NCBI GenBank assembly: GCA_028829895.1
Contig: CM054178.1
Span: 86,672,058-86,736,057, forward strand
DNA: 64,000 bases
Source of the DNA: Sinotaia quadrata
Taxonomy: Eukaryota > Mollusca > Gastropoda > Architaenioglossa > Viviparidae
Direction: 5' to 3'
Part shown: in pieces, positions 46,051 through 57,773 of the stretch
Position numbering within the stretch: position 1 is the first letter of the stretch
How the letters are laid out: the number at the start of each line of letters is the position of its first letter
Translations under genes and position numbers: made by a program
The notes under the pieces: model-generated
What the model saw: only the letters and a program-made list of their open reading frames with translations
Databases searched by the model: none
What the model was told of the DNA's origin: nothing

Positions 46051-46279
46051 CCAGAGTAAAAATAAAATTGGGGGGCCCTGTACCATTTGGTCCGCGGACC
46101 GGTACCATATGGTCCACGGACCGGTACCGGTCCGCGGACCGGGGGTTGGGGACCACTGCAGTAGAGCACTAATTATTAAAAATAAAAATGACTGGCCGAC
46201 TGTGATATAGTGTAAAGATGAGCACTACAGCAAAGAGAGCTTAATAATGTCCACTTTCGAGGTTCGTTGATTTCGCGGG

Positions 46280-46475
46280 CTGAAGTCCTAAGGAAATCTT
46301 TAAAAGTGTGAAAGTGCTTTACATCTGTTTTAACTTCACTGTAAAAGTGTGAAAGTGCTTTACATCTATTTTAACTTCACTGTAAAAGTGTGAAAGTGCT
46401 TTACATCTATTTTAACTTCACTGTAAAAGTATGAAAATGTTTTACATCTATTTTAACTTCACAGTAAACGCTAGG
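46280..46475. repeat. 41-bp minisatellite, 4 copies
   Basis: AAAAGTGTGAAAGTGCTTTA then CATCTATTTTAACTTCACTG plus T repeats, beginning about 110 bp after the hAT element. Confidence 0.9.
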
Positions 46476-46563
46476 ATCAGTGTTGTCATTTTCGCCCGAT
46501 AATAATGAAACTCTTCTGCGGTTAGCAGGGTTTGCCTGTTAACTGTCGACTAGGCGAGAAGAC

Positions 46564-46732
46564 AGCTGCGGTGTGATGAATCAGTATTGTGGTGCAATGT
46601 AGTGACTTTGCAGTATAAGGACTTGTGCTGCACTGTTTATGAGTGGCCGCGGTGTGATGAATCAGTATTGTGGTGCAATGTAGTGACTTTGTAGTATAAG
46701 GACTTGTGTTGCATTGTTTGTGAGTGGCCGCT
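46564..46732. repeat. 81-bp tandem duplication
   Basis: GCGGTGTGATGAATCAGTAT then TGTGGTGCAATGTAGTGACT and on to GAGTGGCCGC occurs twice with few changes. Confidence 0.9.
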
Positions 46733-47285
46733 TACGGTAATGGCGAGACCTGCTGCCATGGTGGTGATCCGTGGACTGGGTGGGTCTGGGGTAGACGTGT
46801 GGTGGCGTAGTGGTTGTTATAATGCTTAGGCGCCCGCATTTTCTCACAGTGACATGAGGTAAACTTGTTTATTAACGCCAAGTGAGTGCGATATACATTA
46901 ACTGTAACGAACAGACGGAATGCCCTTTTACTATATTTAAAGTACCGCTCCCGTTCCCTATTTGTTTCCCCCCCCCCCATGAAAAAGGGGTGGGTGGGGT
47001 GTAGGTGCGTAGCAGAGAAAGTGACTATGCAATCCATTAGCATAAAACTCAATCAGCCGTGATTTAGATTTTGAAGTACTAGCAACCTTGCCAGTTCCTC
47101 ATCAAATCCCACAACTTGTTTCTACATGTACTCTCGAAAATACACAGATCGCTGACACAGTGAATACATTTATATTCACAAATACCACATTTACTAAATT
47201 AATAATGTTTGGGGCGGGGAGGGGGAGTAATCGGTATAGGAGACTATCGAAAGTCTCATCGGAGTTTTCAAACAATGACATCGGA
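46733..47285. other. Unique sequence without a recognised gene
   Basis: A C/G-run pair near 46970-47000 and short frames only. No exon is supported. Confidence 0.45.
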
Positions 47286-47520
47286 CATGATTGATTAAAA
47301 CTAGACATTTGCTTGGACTGAAACTGTGCACATGATAGATTGAAACTAGACATTTGCTTGGACTGAAACTGTGCACATGATAGATTGAAACGAAAATATG
47401 CTTGATTGTAACTGGAAATATGATTGAAACTGGACAGATGACTGATTGAAATCAGACACATATTTGACATAAACTGCACACATGATAGTTTGAAGCCAAA
47501 CATGTGTCTGATTGCAACTA
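47286..47520. repeat. Minisatellite of about 58 bp, degenerate
   Basis: GATTGAAACTAGACATTTGC then TTGGACTGAAACTGTGCACA and TGATA recurs. Two perfect copies are followed by shorter variants, and related fragments reappear at 47760-47830. Confidence 0.75.
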
Positions 47521-47869
47521 ATAGCGTAGCTACTGCCTCGGAGCAGAAAGGGTCCAATATTTGTTCCTTTAAAAGAAAAAAAAATGTACTTAAATTTGAA
47601 AAATATAGACTACACATGATCAAGTTTTCGCAGGGTGTACGGCAAGCTGACTGAAGAGCAGAGAGAAAGTCTGTGTGCGCGCGCCTGCATACGCATGTGG
47701 AAAATGGGGGTTGGGGGGTTAGACTTTTTGCAGGGATGGACCAACATTCTACTTACGCTACTGATTTGCAATTGGACTTGATTGAAACTGGACACATGAA
47801 TGATTAAAATTGGACTTAGGATCGATTGAACCTTCGCCACTCAGTGACAAATTTTTTCACTTACTTCAA

Positions 47870-48230
47870 GACCTTTGATAATCGAATCGTTTTTGATTTC
47901 CTAAATGGCTGATTTAAGGTTTTAAGATCGCTTCCATAATTGAATCGTTTTTGATTTCGCTAAATGGCTGATTTCAGGTTTTAAGATCGCTTCCATAATT
48001 GAATCGTTTTTGATTTCGCTAAATGGCTGATTTCAGGTTTTAAGATCGCTTCCATAATTGAATCGTTTTTGATTTCGCTAAATGGCTGATTTAAGGTTTT
48101 AAGATCGCTTCCATAATTGAATCGTTTTTGATTTCGCTAAATGGCTGATTTAAGGTTTTAAGATCGCTTCCATAATTGAATCGTTTTTGATTTCCTAAAT
48201 GGCTGATTTAAAGTTATAAGACAGTTTCCA
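47870..48230. repeat. 59-bp minisatellite, 6 copies
   Basis: TGGCTGATTTCAGGTTTTAA then GATCGCTTCCATAATTGAAT and CGTTTTTGATTTCGCTAAA. The outer copies carry a one-base GC/C indel and a TTTAAGG variant. Confidence 0.95.
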
Positions 48231-49145
48231 AAAGTAGAACGAACGCGAATTTCCATCTTTCTTTCTTTCTCGTTTCTTCTTTCCTCCCCACCCCCCCAAA
48301 TACAGAGTAGTTGACTGATTTTGAAAGTGCCTATTAATTTGGAATTACAGATATATGTTGTGTGAGTGGCTTGGAGCTATTATTGTTATTTAAATATTAT
48401 TATTATCTGCTAACGATTACATTATGGATATATTATATAGCAATATGCGCAGGTCCTGTTCAATAGTACTTATCCATAAAAGTGTGTGTCTGTGTGTGTG
48501 TGTATGTGATTTAAGATAGGTGCGCTCTTTGGTCGCAGTTGGGGCCCGATTTAACCATCCTTTGGAAAGCAATCCAGACAACCACTGTTTAAATCAACAA
48601 ATTAACATATCAGTCCAGCAGAAAGTTGCCCGCCGGATTCTGCTACAAGCTCAGGCTTGAAGCCGAATCTCTTGAAGAACTTGGTAGTAAATTGCTTAGC
48701 AGTTTAGGATCATTAATTTTCTCATTTTCGGGTACAGTGTCCTCACCCACATGTAAACACCCAACCCACATTCGCATTCCATAAACTAGTTCACTTGGGG
48801 TTACCACAACCTTAATTCAGCCTTCGATAAAAAAAAAAAAAAAAAAAAGTATAATTAATTTTTCCTGCGGGCAATCGCTTTAAATGTACAACTGCCGCCT
48901 TGGTAATAGTAATACTTGACTTTACTTCCAGATCGGTTGTCGTTAAGGTGGTTTTTTTAACTGCATTTCAACGTAGCCCGTGTTTATTACTAACATAATT
49001 TTAGGGGTATTTAAACATCAATCTCGGCTCAACGAGTTTATTCGAGTGGGTACAAAGAGAGAGATTTGGAAATGCTCTTTCTGCATTGGCATACATATAT
49101 ATATATAAAAGGCGCAGTCTGGAAGATCGCTGAAATGTGCATTCG
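48231..49145. other. Unique sequence without a recognised gene
   Basis: Contains a short GT tract (48481-48505) and an 18-20-bp A run near 48829. No exon is supported on either strand. Confidence 0.45.
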
Positions 49146-49149
49146 AATC

Positions 49150-49283
49150 TGTGATAGTGTTTACTGTGTCATTGTATAGATCTGTGATAGTGTTTACTGT
49201 GTCATTCTATAGATCTGTGATAGTGTTTACTGTGTCATTGTATAGATCTGTGATAGTGTTTACTGTGTCATTGTATAGATCTG
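49150..49283. repeat. 33-bp minisatellite, 4 copies
   Basis: AGATCTGTGATAGTGTTTAC then TGTGTCATTGTAT repeats. The 33-bp period keeps one frame open (11-codon repeat), but nothing suggests a real protein. Confidence 0.95.
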
Positions 49284-49774
49284 TTCAGCATTCCTGTGTC
49301 TTGCAATGCGAGCAAGTGAAATCATACTTTCCTTGTTTTGTGCCTTAATTTTATTACCTCTGTCGGTTGGACCATATTTCTATTAGTATCATTAGAGAGT
49401 ATGTTAATAAATCTTACAAGACTGTTAAGATATAGTTATCTTTCTAATACAACATAATAATATGTAGTATAATATAACTATATTTCATAGTGCATTCACA
49501 ACACAGTCGTGGACAAGTAAAAAAAACACATAGCTGCTTAAATGTATACATGTATATATTTTAATAAAGTTTTCGTTGTTGCTGTTGTTTTCTTTATGAT
49601 TATTTATAAGCATATTATCGATCGAATTGCTGGGATTTCATTTTTAGAAATATATTGTTTATTGTGAGTTTAGTTTTAAAACTTTATATATATATATGTG
49701 TGTGTTAATCGAGAATGTTGGGTAGAATTAAACTCTCATTGTATATATGAAATTATTGCAATGTACAATCCGGT

Positions 49775-49935
49775 TGTCACGTCACCATATCACCACACCA
49801 CACCACACCACCACACGAATCCAAACATCACCACACCGCATCAACACACTACACCACACATCACCACATCGCAACACCACTTATCACCACTCCACACCAC
49901 ATCAAAACAAAACATCACCATGTCACGTAACTACA
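49775..49935. repeat. CAC/ACCACA-rich simple repeat
   Basis: Irregular runs of CACCACACCACACC-type text over about 160 bp. Confidence 0.8.
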
Positions 49936-50319
49936 TCCTCTGCACCCAACGACACCCACCCACAGAAAAGTGCTAATCGAAATATCATGAACCACCCTTA
50001 ATCTTGATTACTTTTCTTCCTTTCATTTAAATACCCGGATACCTATACCTTTTGAGTAATTTTTAGGATTTTGGATCACAAAGAACAGTGAGATGAAATG
50101 CTGAAAATTTTAATTCTGGACCCAGGATGAGAATTTGTAAAATAAAAATTACTGGAATGTTAAAGAAAAGGAAAGAAGGAGAGAGGGGATATAGACAGAG
50201 ATTAAAATGAAAACGGAAGTAGCAGATTAGTTTGTTTTTTTAAAAAATAAAACTGATAATATACCAATAAGAACCACATAGCACTCTCATGCCGTGACTC
50301 GAACAAACACTACGTGAAA

Positions 50320-50566
50320 ATGGCGGCGCGAGAGTTGTCTAACGTTCATTTAATAAACTATACTTTTATTACGGTGAGGAGCTACGTTCCTTGATGAAGC
50401 TGGTGATGAAAATCAGTTTCAGCAAGATGTTGCACCCTGGGAATTGTCTCGAGTCCAGAGACAGGGAGTGACAACTGAAGATTATTTTCCGAGCACGTGC
50501 CTATTTTGCAAACAGCCAGCGGTCCCCCACCACAACCCCGACATTCCAAGCCTGACTTCGATATAA
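50320..50566 (+). pseudogene. Possible gene start: first exon with adjacent out-of-frame coding-like stretch
   Basis: ATG at 50320 in the context GTGAAAATGGCGGCGCG starts MAARELSNVHLINYTFIT, after which GTGAGG (50374) could act as a donor. Without splicing that frame soon stops. In another frame, 50378-50563 is open for 62 codons: GATFLDEAGDENQFQQDVAP, a WELSRVQRQGVTTEDYFP block, a C-x2-C (CLFC) and a Pro/His-rich end before TAA. Composition is protein-like, but no acceptor is evident. Options are a gene with an alternative first exon, a frameshifted pseudogene or chance. I do not recognise the protein. Confidence 0.3.
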
Positions 50567-50884
50567 ATATATGAGGGTTAAGCTTTCTGCGTAAAGGGTT
50601 TTTAGTCTTGTTTTCTATTTCATGGTTGTCCTGTTAAAAAAAGAAAAGAAAACATTTTGCTTTCATAGTTTCTGATTTTAAATATTTTTTTCTTTCTCGA
50701 ACCCATACCTTGTCTCATCTTTCAAGTTTGTCATGCGTGTCACCTGTGTAAGCTTTAGAAAGCCAAAGTCAACGCCCAACGCATTCGATAGCTCGTGAAT
50801 AGGTCAGGGATCAGTCAAGTGCAAAATGTTTACTAGTGGTTACACATCACTGATAAGAGACACCGAAAGCCCTTAGACACCCCC

Positions 50885-51075
50885 ACCCCCACCCACCCAC
50901 ACGTTCCCAGCAATCCTGATCTTGGAGTTCCAGACACACACACACACACGGACGCTCCCAGAAATCCTGATCTTGGTGTTCCACACACAACATATAGAGC
51001 AATCACACCCTTCTCCATGGTATAAAAAAAATGTCAATAACCCTGATCCTGGTGTTCCATACACTCTCACCCAAC
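50885..51075. repeat. Three diverged copies of a repeat of about 60 bp with CA tract
   Basis: CCCAGCAATCCTGATCTTGG then AGTTCCAGACACACACA recurs three times with changes. A CA run expands in the middle copy. Confidence 0.7.
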
Positions 51076-53000
51076 GACATACAGACACATCCCATCGGAT
51101 CCAATAAATGCAAATGTTGAATGTACTTAGTGAATTTTTTCTCCCAGGATTTGAGCAGATTGGGTTACAATTGTTTTTTGCATTGAGTAAAACGAGCATA
51201 TTTTATTAGCATTTTGCAAGAAAATAAATATATAAAGAAGCGTCCAATGCAATATTTATAAACTGAAGACAAAACGAATTATACTGCTGAGATACTGGCT
51301 TCAGAGTTGTTTTAGACGCTGCATCAGTTAAATATGCTCATTGTTTTGGTCATGATATGAATTTATTTTTTTTTAAATGTACATGGCATGCTCAATACCC
51401 TCATATTTTATTTTTGCTCCTAACATTGATGGTGATGGTTTCCGACTGAAATATTACATAGAGAAAAATTCTGTCGAACGAAAATATTGTTAGGGTGTGA
51501 TGTCACAATTTCTGGACCACCGCTCTCACTTTTGTAACAGCGCTGTCACAACCCAACCCATTCCCTCTTTGCGCAGGATACTTTAAGGACATCTCTCTGA
51601 TGATAACGATGATCGCGACCCTGGCTACAGTAATAATAATTTTTGTTGTTGTTAGGTTTTGCTATATGATTTCAGAATTAAGCAGTAAATTTCTTATCCG
51701 GCATGCAGTAGTCTCCGGCCGTTTGTCTTAGAAAGAAATAATTACTCGACCTCTAGGGACCACTGACAGAGATCAATGTTAGTGATTTGATTTAGGTAAC
51801 TTTACACTATATATATATATACTTTTAAATGTATGCTAAGAAATGTTTCCTATTGTTGAGTGCAGTGTTTTCTTTAAAAATATTTTAATTGTTAAAAAAA
51901 TATTTATTTAATTTTCCCCCGCTTTTTCTACCAAGAGAAAAAGAACGTACCATCTAATTATATAGTTCGGATTACAGTTTTTAAGAGACCGACTTTCTGT
52001 TGACATAGTCGTTATCACAGTATCTGTCTGTCTAAATCACACTGACCCCAAATCCGCCCAGAGTCCTTAATAGCCCTAGATTTGAACGCTGATGACGTAA
52101 TAATTCTACGTCAGCAACCTTGAAATCCAGAGAGGATCACTATATGATGCCTCATGTAGCCTACCGTACTTGATAATCTTGGTCAAAACGTATTTAAATA
52201 ACTTACACATGTACGGCTTTATTTAGCAAAACAAATAAACCACAAAAACAAATCCACACTACATTTAACCACACATTTTTGTTTATACAACGGATTATAT
52301 CAACCCTCGAAGAGTGCAGAGTTTCTGGGAAATGGACTAGTCTCAGGGTCACATGGAAATTAACTCATTTCGACATGTCAAGCACGACAGGTTGTTGTGA
52401 CATGTCAGTTCAGCGAGAAGAGTTGCACATGTACGTGGCAATTTACAGCAGTTATACAAAGACTGCTTTAAGGCACGACGGTTCTCTTGTTTGTTTACAC
52501 CGTGCTATAATGTGGATTTAAACTGATAATTTGATGGTGGGAATAATGCCATAAATCTTGATAAGTGAACACCTTTCGCCCATAAAATAAAACTACTTTG
52601 TGAGATGAGATGCAGTACACGTGCAGTATGCTATTTACGGAAAAGCGTGCAACCAAAAGAAAAAAAAATGAATACTAAATTGTGAGTGACTATATTCCTA
52701 CTGTTTATCGTACGGGGGTGGAGTGGGGTAATTTTGCAACTCCTATTCATGTTTTAAAATTGATATTTAATTTTTTTTTTAAGCGTTCCTAAATTTTATC
52801 TGCTAATAGACATAAACATACCAATATTTTTCTGTCTAGGATTACGCCAGAAGTAAACTTTCCATGAGAATATATTTCTTACGTTCACCCAACCCACAGG
52901 GCACAGAATCACTCTTTTTTAAAACGTAATACTCGTAACTTTTCCGAGCTTGCACTCGTCTGCGAAATCAGCGAAAGCTGAAGAATATGAAGCCATAAAC
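51076..53000. other. Unique sequence without a recognised gene
   Basis: AT-rich, with scattered short frames. An 80-codon frame at 52279-52521 has no domain or splice support. Confidence 0.45.
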
Positions 53001-53012
53001 AAATAAATACCA

Positions 53013-53071
53013 CACACGCGCACACACACACACACACGCACACACACACGCACGCACGCACACACACGCAT

Positions 53072-53140
<69 letters not shown>
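53013..53140. repeat. (CA)n microsatellite with CG interruptions
   Basis: About 125 bp of CA; the left half contains CGCA interruptions and the right half is pure. Confidence 0.95.
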
Positions 53141-53382
53141 AGTATATATCAGTCCAAGAGTATAGTTATTAAATAGTAGCCTGTCTGAGAAAACAGGACA
53201 CATCTCCGAGTGGTCGTAACTGAGTCGATTTGCTGTACACACACACATACATACACGCAGACAATGCGAGAAGGATATCCATGGCAAAAAAATCACATAA
53301 AATACAAAAAAATCCCCACAACCCAATCAGAGAAATATACCAATTTCTTTGCAAGTGTCGTGAGTTGAACGCATTTGATGTA

Positions 53383-53384
<2 letters not shown>

Positions 53385-53421
<37 letters not shown>
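53385..53421. repeat. (CA)n microsatellite
   Basis: About 36 bp of uninterrupted CA. Confidence 0.95.
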
Positions 53422-53425
<4 letters not shown>

Positions 53426-53829
53426 GCATGCACAGAACGAACATAAGAAAAAACCATCCATACACACTCACAACTGGAAACAAACACACTATATCTACCT
53501 TAAAACTAAGAGCAAGCTTTAAGAGAAAACACAAAAAGCAGCTATCCACGAACACCGACTAATGACCAAAGTAACAAAACTACCAACGCAACAACCACCA
53601 CCACCACCCTCTAAAAAACTAGAATGATTCCAATGAAAAATCAATCAAAAACATAACCAGTTTGCTTCCGAGTGTCGAGAGCTGAGTGCATATATTTTGA
53701 CTATGCAAGATTTCCTTTGTAGGTATTCTCCCTGACGGAGCGCTGTTCACAAAAAAGCAAACCGTTCAGTAGCTGTAGCAAGGACGAACGTGTTCACTGC
53801 AGGGGTGGCATGTTTTAGGTTGGTGGTTT

Positions 53830-54500
53830 GGCTTATGGGTGTATAGTGTGGAGTTTAATCTTGGTCTGTTGAGTGCTTGGGCGTTTGTGATGCGATTGTT
53901 TTTTTTTATGAGTGTGTGTCCTCTTTCTTAAATATGTTGGTGATTTGTGAGTGTATTTCTGTTTTGCGATGTTTTTAGCTGTTTGCCATGTATTGCTCCA
54001 AATGTTGCTCCCCTCTCTGCATTTTCGTTTCCTGCTATATTGCAGTGGCGTGGGATCCACATTAGTGTTGTTTCAATGTCTTTTGCTCGGAACTTGTCGC
54101 GTTCGATGCTTATTTGGTTCAAGCGTGTTCTGATTGAGAGGAACATTTTTTTTTTTTTTTTAAAGGCATTCTAGTGATATTAGTGTGTCAGTCAGTATGA
54201 GAATTTGTTTAGCTGTGTTGAGGCTGTGACTAGTGCGAGCGCGTTTTTTTTTGTTTTGTTTATGGCAATTATCTCTGCTGTTAGAATCGAGTGAGCTTTG
54301 TTTAGTTTGTACGCTCCTTCCCTACATTTTGTTTTGTTTATGGCAATTATCTCTGCTCTTAGAATCGAGTGAGCTTTGTTTAGTTTGTACGCTCCTTCCC
54401 TACATTTTGTTTTGTTTATGGCAATTATCTCTGCTGTTAGAATCGAGTGAGCTTTGTTTAGTTTGTACGCTCCTTCCTTACATTTTGTTTGGAGCCATCT
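53830..54500 (-). mobile_element. Degenerate LINE fragment with RNase H domain
   Basis: The minus strand reads, in order, AYKLNKAHSILTAEIIAINK (near 54470, and again at 78-bp steps), ILILTDTLISLECL at about 54200, and TTLMWIPRHCNIAGNENAER at about 54050. These match the SIFTAEL.AI, (V)I.TDS.SAL.AL and W.P.H.GI.GNE.AD blocks of the RNase H domain in I-superfamily LINEs. Frames break at a poly-T run (about 54147-54165) and elsewhere, so the copy is dead. Upstream RT sequence was not found. Confidence 0.6.
54240..54495. repeat. 78-bp tandem triplication within the LINE RNase H region
   Basis: TTTTGTTTATGGCAATTATC then TCTGCTGTTAGAATCGAGTG and AGCTTTGTTTAGTTTGTACG plus CTCCTTCCCTACAT occurs three times, nearly identical. 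The 26-codon unit preserves the RNase H frame. Confidence 0.95.
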
Positions 54501-55228
54501 ACGGATATCCTATGGTGATAGGGGTATCGAAGTGCTCCAGAGTTGGGTGGGGGGGTTGAATTAGTGTAAAGTCTGTGTGAGGAGAGGTTACTGTCCACGA
54601 CGGGGTTGGGTGGGTGGGGTGGTTCAAATGGGTGGTGGTGGGGTTCAATCCTTGTCTACTGTCATTCTATAGGCCTACGTCTACAGAGTGGGTCAAGCCG
54701 GGACGGGAAAAAAAGAGAACTTGTCTGTCCGCGATTTTTTTAATAATTTTTTTTGTTACCTGGCTCGGCCATATCACTGTTATTGGCGCCTGGGTATAGG
54801 CTACACGCTGGCAGTACTAGCAAGCACTACATTCAGTGATCCATGACCGTAACGGATTTCAGACAAGTAGTGTTTTTTGCCAGTGCAAACGCTGAGAGTA
54901 GACCGAGTGTTTTACATTCAAGAAAGACATGTTCTAAAATTAACACTTGTGAGCGAAATATCTTCAATATAAATGAGAAGAGAAAACAACTAATCTGGCT
55001 TGATGTGAACATCGGTCAAATGGAAGTGGCTAGTAGAAACGTTCAAGTCTACACCCCACTCCAAAAATTAGGGACTATACTTCCTAATCTGCCCCTGCCT
55101 CACCCCCACCCCCCAGTCTAGCAAGTTTAGTGCCGAGGACGGCAGGTTTGCGAGGGACCTGACAAACAATACCAGAAATTTAAAAAAAAAAAATTTACTT
55201 ACAAATAAATCTCAGCGAAGCCGATCAA

Positions 55229-55233
55229 CCAAT
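55229..55233 (+). promoter_or_regulatory. CCAAT box upstream of the 55.4-kb gene
   Basis: AACCAATCAG lies about 160 bp before ATG 55391, followed by TTTGGCG (E2F-like) at about 55253 and GCAAAATAAAAG nearer the start. The combination fits a promoter but is not proof. Confidence 0.35.
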
Positions 55234-55390
55234 CAGAAAGCGAAACTGAAAATTTGGCGTAAAGTCCACCACGCTCTCTTTCTCTTTCGAGTCAAGTCAC
55301 GCCCATTCTACTGCAAAATAAAAGAGAAAAAGTTTTTGTCTTATGACTCTTGTCCTGACAAGTCTCACGTAAATACACACCATCTTACTA

Positions 55391-55927
55391 ATGCCACCCA
55401 CTAAACGACCTCACGAATCCTCCACACTTCCCAGGAATTCAAGTTCTAATGCTGCTTCTGCTGGCTGTGTGGTACCAGTGTTATCCCCTCAGTTGAAGAG
55501 GCGAAGCTTGTCTAGAGAGGTGTGTGTGAGTGTTTGTGTTTTAAATTGTTTTTATCCAGATTGATTTCTGTGTTAGCATCCACTTCCAACGTTCATTGAT
55601 TTCGCGGACGAGTACACAGTTTCGTTTTATTTACTGTTTATATCGCGGAGCGAGAATCGCTGCTGTGGCCGAATGACTGGCTGAACGAAAACCCGTAGGG
55701 AGTGTAGACCACATGCCGGTAACTGCATTGTATTACTAAACTTTCTCGCAGATGAGCAGGCTAAACATACCTACAGCATTTATTTTTTTTAAAGCTGCAT
55801 TCTTTAAGAGAAAAGACAAAAGCAGCAATATAAGTAATAATAAACTAAAACAAGAACGACAAACTAAATGGTATCAAATGAAAGATCAATGAAGGCAACA
55901 ATAGAATAAAAGGCGCATCAGATTCCT

Positions 55928-55979
<52 letters not shown>

Positions 55980-57260
55980 TTTTTTAAAAAAAGAAAAAAA
56001 TTGTTCCAGAGACCCGGCCTTGGTGGAACACAGTCCATCTGTGAAGTTGTTATGGATCAGTGGCCACAAAGAAGGTTAGTGTCTGTAAAAAATGCAGTCT
56101 ATTATTCTTTTATTTTTCAAACGTACGATGTGTCGTTATCACCCATCCACCAGTCTCAAAGAACAGAGTTATGTTAATTGGAATTTTTGTTTTTATGTAA
56201 CGATGAGAACATTTGTCCCAGATTTGTTTTTGATATTGCTTATTATATGACTGGCATGACCTCAAAACAGGACCCAAGACAATGTTCTTACACTTACAAG
56301 TTCGGTAACTCTTCCTGTGCTATAAAACATGTCCCTCTGAGGTCATTCTTTGACCATCAAGCAGTAAAAAATTAATTTAGACATGTGTGTCCGGTATTTA
56401 TTTTTCGCTTCTAAGATGATAGGTGATAGGAAATCTTTCAAATACAACTTTTCCTTTTAAAAAAAAGTTTAAAAAAATAGTTAAACGCTGATTTTTTTCG
56501 TGTCACAAATAATTTACTATAGTAAAATGCTTTATTTTAAAATAAACATTAGTTTTATTTTCTAATTTCAGAAATAAGAACATCATTGTTACTAACTTAC
56601 TTGTTTCCCCTCATTATTTATTTTATTATTATTTTTATAACTGGGGCTTTTATTACTACGAGGCAGTGCTACGGTAGTCATAACTTCAAATGAAGGATGT
56701 TTATAACCTTTAGCAATAGTTCCTATTGTTAATCATAAATTTATTTATATAGGATATATAAATCACAATAGGACTGTGTGGTGGAGTAGATTTGCCTATC
56801 CCTATTCTAAACTTAATTGTCATATAAATTGTTAAATGTCAAAGCGACCCAACCTTGGGCACTGCTTATACTGATATGTCAGAGTTGAAGTAAACAGGTA
56901 AAGAATATGCTAGAACTTTCTGATGCAATCCAAACTAGTTCCAACTAGATGAGTAGTTTAATAGTCTCACACCTGTTCATAACAAACTCAACCAATGGGG
57001 ATGGATTGAAAGTTATTTTGTTGAAGAAAGTCCTATACTCTAATCACTTTGATTTTGACAAAACTCAAGTCCAGTCATAAAGGCGATCATTAGCTTATGA
57101 GAGGAGTGCACCTTTTTCTTGATCTGCTTCAGACTGCAGTGACTACTGTACTCTACTGGATCACGTTGGTGTGTATATCCAACTTTGTTGTTGAACTTTT
57201 CAGGAATGTGTTGGTTGCTATAAGTTGATTCCTGTTCGAAGCCAATACAGCAAAAACTGA
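55391..57260 (+). CDS. Hypothetical small gene, 3-exon model
   Basis: Exon 1 (55391-55519) runs from ATG to donor GTGTGT in phase 0: MPPTKRPHESSTLPRNSSSN, then a Ser/Ala-rich part and LSPQLKRRSLSRE. Exon 2 starts at 56010 after acceptor TTGTTCCAG: RPGLGGTQSICEVVMDQWPQ and on. It can end at 56074 (donor GTTAGT, phase 2) or 56084 (donor GTAAAA, phase 0). The terminal exon (57204-57260), after acceptor GTTGAACTTTTCAG, reads ECVGCYKLIPVRSQYSKN and TGA and needs phase 0, which fits only the second donor. AATAAA at 57768 is a plausible polyadenylation signal. The predicted protein is about 89 residues, basic and low in complexity at the N-terminus. I do not recognise it. KRRSL is a possible cyclin-binding RxL motif (inference). 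Short phase-0 sequence at 57131-57166 could be an extra exon. Confidence 0.4.
55933..55977. repeat. (CA)n microsatellite
   Basis: About 44 bp of CA, just left of proposed exon 2 of the small gene. Confidence 0.95.
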
Positions 57261-57767
57261 AGCTTAATTTTGGTCTTGATTATTCACGATGGTTTCTTGA
57301 ACATTCCGCATGGTCTACAGAGTAGCATACATGAAGATTTCAAAACATTTCTCCTGGTGTGCTTGATAGCACATGGGAAATTACAGACGATTCTCCATGG
57401 TGTGTTTGGAGAGCGCATTGAAGATTTTGGAACAGGCCCAGAAGGGGTATATGGGACTGTCATCTAAATAAGAAAGACTGACTTGTTGCAAACTGCATGA
57501 TTGTGAACACATGCTAGTGATAGTGGCCAACATTGAAAAGGTTGTGTACATTGACTTTAATTATCTCTCTGAAACTCCACTCTCATTTCCATGATGAATT
57601 ATATCTATGAAATTGATTATATATATGTGTGTTAATTTGACTACTGATGTCTATGCTAGGATAAAGTGAATGATTGTCCAGCATTAATCGAAAATTGTTG
57701 TGAAGTGATGTAAAATATCAATGCTCTTTTGATTTTATTCATCTGTTGTATATTTGATTGTTGATTT

Positions 57768-57773
57768 AATAAA
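57768..57773 (+). terminator. Candidate polyadenylation signal of the 55.4-kb gene
   Basis: AATAAA about 510 bp after the proposed stop codon, followed by T-rich sequence. Confidence 0.35.

Larger units (their letters stand above)
43892..46158 (-). mobile_element. Deleted hAT transposon (2267 bp) carrying a second module
   Basis: Both ends read CAGTGGTCCCCAACC inward (43892-43906 and, inverted, 46144-46158). The element is flanked by identical 8-bp duplications CAGTAGAG (43884-43891 and 46159-46166), diagnostic of hAT. Subterminal DNA on both sides is packed with GGTCCGCGGACC/GACCGGT palindromes, likely transposase-binding repeats. On the minus strand about 44150-44310 encodes the end of a hAT transposase. 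Between it and the right end (44.4-46.05 kb) lie several broken frames that resemble the 13-kb locus rather than a transposase. The element cannot encode its own transposase. Confidence 0.9.

Noticed and set aside
57204..57260. Terminal exon ECVGCYKLIPV compared with the SAP30 C-terminal region (VE.VGC....IPV)
   Set aside because: The resemblance covers about ten residues and the rest of the model does not follow SAP30, so I give no name.
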